This document shows, piece after piece, positions 56,061-64,000 of a stretch of 64,000 nt of DNA (positions are counted from its first letter, which is position 1; every line of letters begins with the position of its first letter). Source of the DNA: Hofstenia miamia (taxonomy: Eukaryota; Xenacoelomorpha; Acoela); the NCBI GenBank assembly GCA_004352715.1, contig SCFE01000061.1:1595550-1659549 (forward strand), given 5' to 3'. The notes under the pieces were generated by a model. That model made no database searches, was not told the DNA's origin, and saw nothing but the letters and a program-made list of their open reading frames with translations. The position numbers were made by a program, and so were the translations under genes.

Positions 56061-57273
56061 GCAATGCATTAAGTGCAAGGTATTCACCAGTCTAGGCCAT
56101 TTTACATACGTATGCAAAATTTTAAATATATATACAAAACACTATTTATTCATAAAAACTAAAACTAGAAACAGAAATAGTAAGTTCTATTTCGCAAATT
56201 TCAATTCAACCTTCTTTCAGACTTCTTTGGAACCATTACAATTTGAAATGCGGTATAGTTTTCTGCAGGACCTGCAATGTATGCAACAACAAATTTATAA
56301 ATACAAGTAATTTTAATAATAATTTAATTGGAAATTTATAAAAACTACAACAACAATAAACAATTTAATACACTGAAGCTTTACATCACATGGTTTTGCA
56401 ATTTAATTAATCCAATAACCTCTTGTTGGAAATTCAACAAAAAATAGACAAAATCTTTATGTCTAGAAGTTCAAAATTTTCAAAAAAATATTTTCCATTT
56501 TGAAATTGCACCTTCTTTTACATAGTATATCTGATTACTAGTTACTGATTGCAATCAACTGCTTTGAGTATCATTGATCTTTTTACTTCAATATTTAAAC
56601 CAGACTTGCATATGGAAATGTGACTGTGTTCTATTTCCATTCCATTTCTGCAACTATTTTGAAAAACATTTCCATATTTTCCATTAATTTCCACATCTTT
56701 CCATAAATCTTTCAGTTAGTGATTAGGGTTCTGGAGAACGTAAAAATTTTACTAGTTTCAGTCCAATTTAGTCTAGATGAATTTGGACATAGCCCCATAA
56801 AATTTTCTAGACTGATAATCCCATTGGTACAGCCGTATATTCCAATTCGACCAAAATGGGAAAACTTATGAGAAATTTTCTGAAATCTGTGGTTGCAAGT
56901 TGCAAGTTCTTCATTTTTTATCCCGTCTACTCAAATGTTTAGTTCAAGTTCCATGGGGCTGAGTGGTTTTACACAACCCAACTAGTTAATCTTTCAAGTT
57001 GATAACAGTTTTAACCGAGATTTTAATTCAGTAAAAATATGTGCTGAATTGGCCTCAGACAGGCTACCTCAATTTTAATCGTAGTTCATTTAGTTTCAAT
57101 TTCAGCCATTTCCTAACAATGCTCTTGCTCTGGAATTTTTCCAATTGATTTCAGATTCATATCATTGTTATTTAATACAGTGAACTTTGTTTTGTTTGTA
57201 ATATTGTGTAATATTTCTAAATCAATATTTGATCAAGCTTGAAAATGATTGCTTATTTAGATTTTGGTAGGAA
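56061..57273. other. 5' flank of gene D
   Basis: 56390-56500 matches 41470-41580 upstream of gene B (CTCTTGTTGGAAATTCAACA shared). TTTCCAT-rich stretch near 56620-56710. The last 90 bp match the B and C flanks. Confidence 0.5.
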
Positions 57274-57501
57274 ATGTCAACAAAACCTGTACGAGTTAAA
57301 ATGGAAGATATGGAAGAGATTAGAGACAACAAATCAAAACAATCTTCTTTAACATTTACTTTGCTAGTTACAATGTTCAGCATCAACTTGTCCGGATTTG
57401 TAATGGGATATTCGGTTGGTGTTTTAAACCAACCATCACAATATATACAGAAATTTTTCTACAGAAGCATTCATGAGCATTACAATAAAGTCACAACTGA
57501 G
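57274..57501 (+). CDS. gene D exon 1
   Basis: 76 codons, MSTKPVRVKMEDMEEIRDNK then helix 1. Donor GAG/GTACAT. Confidence 0.88.
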
Positions 57502-59553
57502 GTACATGTCTTAGTAGAATTTCACTCCTTTTTTGTATGAACTTTATTCCGTTTACATAAAGTGTTTGAATCATTCGTGACCCATGGAAGTGATGACTCT
57601 TACTTATTTCATTTCTTATTTAAGGGAACTTTGCTTTGAGTACACAAAGAGTTATTGTAGTGGAATTTTGTACATAAATTACCCCAGGTGACACCAAATG
57701 AAACAAAAAAGTTTCTTTAAATTCCAGTCTAATGAGTGAAAGGAAACACTTCACTGCAGGAAATTAAAGGTTCAGAACAAATATTTTTACTAGTTTGAAA
57801 GAGTTCCAAATTTATACAATAATGTAGCAAGCGAAATGTTTTCGAAATTTAATCATCGCTTTCAAGAATTAGTACAGAATTTGCAAGGAACTTGCTAGAC
57901 CTTTAAAGTTTAAGTTGATGTCACTGCGACATGCAGGGAAACCGAATTTAATTTTCGAAAATCTTAATCAATACAATGATGCTTTAAAAACTAAAAGAAA
58001 TATCATTTGCTATTATCCAGAAAAAGTCCCATTCTGCTTTTGCTAATATTCCTATTTAGAATGAAATAATATAGTTATAGCTTGCTTAAATATATCAAAA
58101 AATTAATAAATTTGAAATTTAGGCTGAATTGACTGGAATGTGGGGCTTCGTGTTTTTTTCTAATTGCATATTTCGTATGATTGGTTCCCAAATATCTGCA
58201 ACTCTTTTAAACTTCCTCGGCAGAAAAGATGTCATAATTGTAGCTGCTTTGTTAAGCTTTATGGGAAATTTTATTATTTCTTGTTGTGTATCATTAGATT
58301 CAGTAGAAATGTTTTACTTTGGTACCGTAGTATTTTCCATTGCATTTGGCTTAACAAATGTTGCTTGTCCAATATATCTTTCTGAAATCTCAACAGTGAA
58401 GAATCGTGGACGAGTTGCAATAACATTTATTTTAACTTTAACTACTGGAGTATTGTTTTCATCAATCGTAGGATTTGATAGTATTTTAGGATCGCAAACT
58501 AGTTGGAACTATTTGTTTGAAATCCCCATGCTAATCAATTTTATTCAAGTACTTTTAATTTCAAGATGCCCTGAAAGCCCAAAATATTTATTGATAAAGA
58601 AGAAAAATTATGAAGAAGCTAAGAAAGCACTTCAAAAATTTAGGCGAAATCCCAATGTTGATCAGGAGTTAGATCAATTAGTTCAAGAGAAGAATATTGA
58701 AGAATCAGGAAATAAGCTGACGAGGAAAGAATTGATAAAGAACAAGTCATTGAGACCACGCTTGCTTATTTCAATAGTGGCAATGTTATCACTTACAGTA
58801 AGTATTAATTTATAAAATGCTCTTCTTAAATTTAATTAAAATTCTTGAACCTGAAAATTCAAGTCTCACTAGCCTTATGTGGAAGTAAAATAATTGCAAT
58901 TTCATTTGCTCATGTATACTAAAATTTAGCAAGTATCTGTTTAGCTTTCTGGAAATAACGTGATAAACATATATTCTACAAGTATCTTTATAAACGCAGG
59001 ATTCCCAAGAGAAATCGCTCAGAGTGTGACAATTGGTGCATTTTCCTTACGCGTAATAAGTACCATAATAGCTGTGGTATTAGTGGATAAAGCAGGAAGA
59101 AAGCCGTTGTATATTTCATCACTTATTGGTATGTTCATCTCAACTGTCATTATTGGATCGTGTTTGGAGATGGAGTCACAAATTGGAAAAATGGCTGCAT
59201 CTTTATCAGTACTCACGTTTGTGATTGCGGTTGCTGTGGGCCCGGGTAGCATTCCAATGGTATTAATCTCAGAACTATTCACAAGCAATGCAAAGGCAAA
59301 AGCAGCTTCCATAACTGCCATTTTCTCGAACACTCTACAGGGAACACTGATATTTTTGTTTCCAATCTTAAATCGGCGTTTTGGGGCAAGTGTTTTCTAC
59401 ATGTATGCATGCATGCACATCGCTTGCGCAATCTTTGCATGGAAATACATTCCTGAAACCAAAGGAAAGTCAATAATGGAGATAGACAGCTATTTTGAAA
59501 AGAGATCAACAAAAACTAAGAAGCATGGTTACGTTCACGTGTCTAAGTTTTGA
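57274..59553 (+). CDS. SLC2-type transporter, gene D
   Basis: Exons 57274-57501, 58123-58797 and 58945-59553; 503 residues, intact and with consensus splice sites. Closest to C. Retains GYSVGVLNQPSQYIQ as in A, the least altered helix-1 motif among B-D. IPETKGKS and DKAGRKPLYI are present. Ends KKHGYVHVSKF. Substrate unknown: GLUT1 contact positions Gln161, Gln282, Gln283, Asn317, Glu380, Trp388 and Trp412 are all changed, whereas Asn288 is kept. Confidence 0.91.
58123..58797 (+). CDS. gene D exon 2
   Basis: 225 codons between TTTAG and GTAAGT, helices 2-6; RCPESPKYLLIKKKNYEEAK. Confidence 0.93.
58945..59553 (+). CDS. gene D exon 3
   Basis: 202 codons plus stop TGA; the pocket Arg is codon CGC at 59050-59052. 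Confidence 0.93.
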   Translation, partial: LSGNNVINIYSTSIFINAGFPREIAQSVTIGAFSLRVISTIIAVVLVDKAGRKPLYISSLIGMFISTVIIGSCLEMESQIGKMAASLSVLTFVIAVAVGPGSIPMVLISELFTSNAKAKAASITAIFSNTLQGTLIFLFPILNRRFGASVFYMYACMHIACAIFAWKYIPETKGKSIMEIDSYFEKRSTKTKKHGYVHVSKF

Positions 59554-59950
59554 TTTGTCCCTTTACTTCTTGATGCTTTAGTAGATAAAATATAGTTTTA
59601 TATTATTATTTAATATTTCAATCGCTAGTATTTTATGTCAAGAACAAGTATTAAATTACTATCAACCAACAAAATTGCATAAGATGTCAATGCGATTTTT
59701 ACTTTTCCATTACATTCAAATTAGCTAGATGTGTGTAATGTATTGCGTTGCATTTTCTTATTATAAATCAGACAAGATTCTTCTGCTGTTGGCCCCAAAA
59801 AATTGAGATAGAGGATGACATACATTTAACAAATTAATAAATTGTGTACATAAATATTGACCTATTTAATCTATTGAGTCTGTTAGAAAGTTTCCGCATA
59901 ATATAAAATTTAAATAATAAATAAAAAGAAAAAAATTTGAAAAAACATTA
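59554..59950. other. 3' flank of gene D
   Basis: Shares GTAGATAAAATATA with the flanks of B and C at first, then diverges. No gene. Confidence 0.4.
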
Positions 59951-59989
59951 CAGTCAGAACGACAGTTCTGGATAAGACAAATTCTTAAG

Positions 59990-60625
59990 AATAATTTTGA
60001 ATGATTTGAAGGCGATTGGCAAAATTTCCAAATTGGATAGATGGGTTCCGCAATAACTTTCTGACTTCGATCGTGAACGAGGTATTCAGACTTTCAGGAC
60101 TCTGCTATCTAAGACCCGACCTTTCATTTAGTTGTAAAACCTGGTCACCGCGGGCGAAAAATGGTGGATGTATTGTAATATAACTAAAGTAATCTTGGAC
60201 AGATGTGGGAGAACCATGATCCCGTCAACTAATGACAGATAGTAATAAAAAAAGCTGATGATTTGTGTATGGTGGGATGCAAAGGCCGTGATCTACTGGG
60301 AAATGCTCCAACGCAATGACAATTCCAGCGAGTTGCTAATGCAATTACACATAAGTGTCACTCAACAAATAATGTCAAATCTCTCCATGCTAATGCCAGG
60401 CCTTATATTGCCAAATTCACCTATGAAAAGCTTCTTGAACTGGAGTGGGAAGTATTGTACTCTGAATCTTATTCCCCTGATTTGGCTGTGACAGAGTATT
60501 GCCTATTTCAATCTCTATAAAACTATGCGGGAAAGCTTTCTCAAATGACGAGGAATTGAAAACTGATACTGGTCTGCTTTTGAAACTAAATCCGTTGATT
60601 TTTTAAAAAGAGAATAAGTCATACA
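59990..60625 (+). pseudogene. mariner transposase pseudogene
   Basis: Across frames it reads LDRWVP, SDFDRE, KSWTDVGEP-like text, then MICVWWDAKAVIYWEML, SMLMPGLIL, AKFTYEKLLELEWEVL, YSPDLAVTEYCLFQSL and FSNDEELKTD, in the order of mariner transposases. Many frameshifts and stops. Terminal repeats were not identified. Confidence 0.8.
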
Positions 60626-60727
60626 GTCCAATGGTGACAATGTTGATGTTTGATTTTTTTTTCTTTTATTAATAGCGTTAAGACGTATAAAAATATTTTG
60701 TTTATTTATTTCAATTTTATGTTTATG

Positions 60728-60750
60728 TATATATATATATATATATATAT
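60728..60750. repeat. (TA)n microsatellite
   Basis: Twenty-three bases of alternating T and A directly before Penelope-like coding text. Confidence 0.9.
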
Positions 60751-61305
60751 AAGCATGACAAAGGAAATGGTGTCATACATTCAAAAATGGATGATTATCA
60801 CAAGATAAAGCGAATTTTGAAAATATACATGAAAGTAATGTCTAAATGTAATCATTTCATTTATAAAGAAAGGAAATTTAATGAAGTGTTATTTGACATG
60901 AAAAGAAAAAGACTTAATAAGAAAGGAGATTTGCTACTCACTATTGGAAGTTTCGGCGGTCAACCGACAAGATTATCCGGCTTAGCTATAGTACTTAAAA
61001 GCCACAGTGGTCCACATCTAAGACCGATATTATCATCAATAAATTCAATCGCATATACTCTGTCTAAATGGCTTGATGATTTGTTGAAACTTTTTATTCC
61101 AAATTTGGAGGATTCATTTGACTTTGTAGATAAATTAAACAAATTCTTTAAAATATATCCAGAGAAAGTAAAATTTATTGTCAGTTTCAACGTGAAAAAA
61201 ACTATAAATCATATATTTAAAATAATCAATGAAGATGAAGTTCCAATTTTACATTCATCGCCTAGGACATTTTTGGAATTAGCGTGTTTAAATACTTCAT
61301 TTCTA
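60751..61305 (+). pseudogene. second Penelope-like RT fragment
   Basis: The frame opens KHDKGNGVIHSKMDDYHKIK, matching the DKGN motif before PLE reverse transcriptases, then SGPHLRPILSSINSIAYTLS and KWLDDLLKLFIPNLEDSFDF, then KVKFIVSFNVKKTI (position of the catalytic SFDV motif, here N for D). It breaks off where the L2-like tail begins. A different family and orientation from the element at 26-28 kb. Confidence 0.8.
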
Positions 61306-62752
61306 TTTATAATAATAATAATAAATAATAAATGTATATTCTTATAAAGCGCATAACTTTTTATACAAAAAACTCAAATGCGCTATTTACAATACTAAAC
61401 AATAATCGAATTAAGTTGCTCTCTAAATAAATAATGCTTTAGTTTCTTCTTAAAGACTTCAACACTAGTGATGATCTTCATTTCATTAGGCACCATATTA
61501 AATAGGAATGGACCGCAGATGGAGAATGCATGATCTGTCAATACTTTATTTGTTCTAGGTATAACAAGTAGATTGTCGGAAGATGATCACGTCCTGGAAT
61601 TTGATGTCTCTAAAAGTTCACTGAGGTAGGATGGTCCCATGTCATGTAAGCACTTCCAAACTATTAGACATATTTTATATTTAATTCTAAATTTAACTTT
61701 CCACCAGTGTAGTTCAACTAACACTGGTGTAATAGCTTCACAGTAACCCCAATTAAATATTAAGCGAGCACACCGATTTTGAATAGTTTGCAGCTTGTGA
61801 CTTTGACACTCTGGGATTCCATAAAGCAGACTATTGAAAGAATCGATTCTGGATAAGACTAATACTTGCAGAATATTCTTCACATTCGATATACACAGAT
61901 ATTTCCGAATTTTCCTAATATTTCTAAGAACATAATTTGTCGAGGTGATAATTGAGTTTACCTGTAGTCTCATTGAAAGGTTTTTATCAAAAATACAGCC
62001 AAGGTTTCTAATGGGGGTTAAAATTTTCTTTGAGTCATTACTCTCATGCTGTTCTAATCCAAAACAAAACTTGTTTTATCCTCATTGAGTAACTGAAATG
62101 CAGAGTTCATTTTGAGTGATAATTGTGATGTGATGTTCTTGATTTATTGAAGTGCTAAGTTCAGATCCTTCCGTGCACACGAAATATATATCTGGGTGTC
62201 ATCTGCAAAGATGTGGTGGGATATCCCTTTCTCAGAGAGAAAAAAAATAATGAAAGAATTGTAGACTATAAATAATATAGGGCCAAGTACTGAGCCCTGA
62301 GGTACTCCGTATGAGATAAGTTTTGTACTAGAGCATTCATTTCCAACTTGAACATATTGTCTCCGATTAAATAAGTATGTTTTAAACCAGTTAAGTACTG
62401 AACCATTTATTCCAATTTTTTGGAGTATCCTTAATAATAGTACATGACTAATAGTGTCAAAGGCAGCTGTCTGGTCTAATAAAGACAAGACGATACAGTC
62501 ACCTCGGTCAAGTGTGAGAAGAACGTCATTTTTGACCCGAAGAAGAGCAGATTCCGCAGATCGGCTAGCCCTGTAGCCAGATTGGTATTTTGGAAGCAAT
62601 CTATTTGATTCTAAAAATGGAATGAATTTTTTCGCTGCAGATTTTTCAATTAATTTAGAAAGAAATGATAGGTTCGCTACTAGTCGATAGTATTTAATGG
62701 AAACATATGGAACCAAAGTGAAGGTACAAAGTTCAAATTTGCATCTCAATTA
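61306..62752 (-). mobile_element. L2-like LINE, 5'-truncated
   Basis: The minus-strand 3' end is an (ATT)n-type tail (61308-61332 on +). RT text is long and clear, and it interrupts the Penelope-like RT on its left, so it is the younger insertion. No endonuclease part is present. Confidence 0.87.
61587..62749 (-). pseudogene. L2-like reverse transcriptase, partial
   Basis: 62749-62144 reads YYRLVANLSFLSKLIEKSAA, YQSGYRASRSAESALLRVKN, LLDQTAAFDTISH, SYGVPQGSVLGPILF and catalytic FADDTQIY. 61973-61587 holds the C-terminal part (LVLSRIDSFNSLLYGIPECQ, ELHWWKVKFRIKYKICLIVW). A frame break at 62144-61973 and the missing N terminus make it non-functional. Motif spacing is typical of the L2 clade. 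Confidence 0.87.
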
Positions 62753-62869
62753 GCAATTTAATGGGATTGTCACAATATTTGACGACCAATATTTCAGAAA
62801 CGTCTGAATAAATTCTTACAAGAAATTGTGAATATGCTAAGTTTTTCATGCTGAATACGAATTTTGTGT

Positions 62870-63077
62870 TATATTTTACATACCATACATAATTTTAGGG
62901 GGCCCTTTACAGGGTCATAGGATGAAAATAAAAGTGCATATATAAAAATTGAGAAGAAATTTGAATTCACAATCCTAAAATTTACCCAATTCCAAAAAAT
63001 CAAAGCTATAGTGTTCATCACTGTAAAAAGAATTTGTTCAGTTAGGTGTTCAAAAACTTTTGGCCAGTACTGTATAT
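62870..63077. mobile_element. solo end of a Tc1/mariner element
   Basis: Right edge GGTGTTCAAAAACTTTTGGC then CAGTACTGTATATA is a typical Tc1-family terminal repeat (TACAGTACTGGCCAAAAG on the other strand). No matching left end or transposase was found; probably a truncated copy. Confidence 0.6.
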
Positions 63078-63129
63078 ACCTGAACATGAAAGATTCTAAA
63101 CACTAAATATGTTTGAATTATGAACATAA

Positions 63130-64000
63130 AATCTTTTCTTATCAACGCCTTTCGACATTCCAATTTGCATTTTCAAGATAATTTACCGCCGTATTTTTCT
63201 TTTGCTCCTACAACTACCGGGACTACTTCAACCTTCTTTAATTTCCACAGCCTTTCTATTTCCTCTGCCAACTCTCTGTACTTGTCTATCTTCTCTTTCT
63301 CCTTGATTTCTACATTCCTGTCCTTTGGTATTGCTATGTCTATCACTGTTCCTAATCTTTTCTCTTTGTCTACTACTACTATGTCTGGCCTCCGTGCTTC
63401 TATCACTTTGCTCGTCTGTATGTTGAAGTCCCACAGTATCTTAACCTCTTTCTTACATAGCCTACACTTATCACTTACTTCTACTCTTCTGGCTATATGC
63501 TTCTTCACCCAGTTTGTTCTTTTTGCTTGCTCCTGTGCTGCCATTATCAGTGCTTCTGTTTCTCTCTTCAGTCCTGCCTTCTTTAACCACTTGTTGCTCT
63601 CTTCTTCGTCACACTTTTCTGTGTTTCTCCAGTATTCTCCATGCATTGCTTTATGCCTATACCTTGTTTGTCTCTCTGATTCCATCCTACTCTAGTATAC
63701 CTTCTTTCCTTCACTCTCAGTTCTTATCTTCCTTAACTCCTTAGTGACCTCCAGTATTGACCCTCTAGGTTGTGCTTCTACATACTCCTTTAGCCCTAGT
63801 GCTTCTGCTTCTACAGTACAACCTATCCACATCTCCATTTAAGTTTAAAGCCCTCTCTGCTGCTAGTACCTTCCTTGTCTCTCTGTGTAGCTCCCTAAGT
63901 TCATTCTTGTTCCATCTAACTATTCCTGCCGAATATCTCAACACTGGTATCGGCCATGTATTAATTGCTTTTATACTATTCTCTATCACACCTAAGTACT
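63130..64000 (-). mobile_element. R4/Dong-like LINE, 3' part, continues past window
   Basis: Minus-strand coding text in two frames that matches the C-terminal half of LINEs with a restriction-like endonuclease. It runs off the right end of the window. Confidence 0.75.
63173..63989 (-). pseudogene. LINE C-terminal RT/restriction-like endonuclease
   Basis: 63989-63765 reads KAINTWPIPVLRYSAGIVRW and LNGDVDRLYC, the conserved region after RT. 63685-63173 reads ESNKWLKKAGLKRETEALIM, DKCRLCKK, VKILWDFNIQTSKVIEARRP, DIVVVDKEKR and DIAIPKD, then KEKIDKYRELAEEIERLWK. RPD...D-A fits a PD-(D/E)XK endonuclease. The His-Cys half of the zinc knuckle is missing between CRLCKK and VKILWDF. A frameshift at about 63765-63685 joins the two pieces. 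Confidence 0.78.

Noticed and set aside
1-64000. Bacterial-type operons, CRISPR arrays, riboswitches, tRNA or rRNA genes
   Set aside because: No spaced repeats, cloverleaf with A/B boxes or rRNA cores recognised; introns and transposons show a eukaryotic nuclear context. A tRNA scan was not possible here.

Overview
This window is nuclear DNA from an animal: AT-rich, intron-containing and crowded with transposable elements. The repertoire (aspartate/glutamate carrier, SLC2-type transporters, Penelope-like, L2-like, R4-like, mariner, Tc1 and hAT elements) and an approximately 30% GC look fit an invertebrate, most likely an arthropod, but the sequence alone does not fix the species. No bacterial, viral or CRISPR features were seen.

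Layout. (1) 1-19,100: the 3' half of a calcium-regulated mitochondrial aspartate/glutamate carrier gene (aralar/citrin, SLC25A12/13 type) on the + strand. Seven coding exons from 6,098 to 18,843 sum to exactly 900 nt (299 residues plus stop). The EF-hand half and the first carrier repeat must lie upstream of the window. (2) 19,100-29,900: intergenic DNA holding a decayed Tc1-like element, a LINE tail and a Penelope-like element with direct repeats and a terminal inverted fragment. (3) 29,946-59,553: a head-to-tail array of four SLC2 (GLUT-type) sugar-transporter-like genes on the + strand, called A to D here, each with three exons of about 230, 675 and 606-609 nt and only phase-0 introns. A is diverged; B, C and D are close paralogues whose flanks are also duplicated. 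Between C and D lie a fold-back mariner, an EN/RT LINE and a transposase relic. (4) 59,554-64,000: nested transposon relics (mariner, second Penelope-like RT interrupted by an L2-like LINE, Tc1 end, R4/Dong-like LINE running off the end).

Two near-exact tandem duplications of about 1.85 kb (7,342-11,046) and 1.68 kb (31,449-34,801) are each split by a single N. They are most likely unmerged contig overlaps, so the repeated carrier exon 2 and the repeated gene A exon 2 should be counted once.

The most interesting signals are: four SLC2 proteins that keep the GLUT fold signatures but have replaced most of the sugar-contact residues, including an Arg at the position of GLUT1 Asn317; five non-autonomous hAT-like elements with recognisable 7-8 bp target-site duplications, two of which carry CTCGG-rich ends; a perfectly symmetric fold-back mariner; and hammerhead-like motifs in the repeats of the Penelope-like element. 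I found no wholly new multi-gene system; the candidates above are the best leads.
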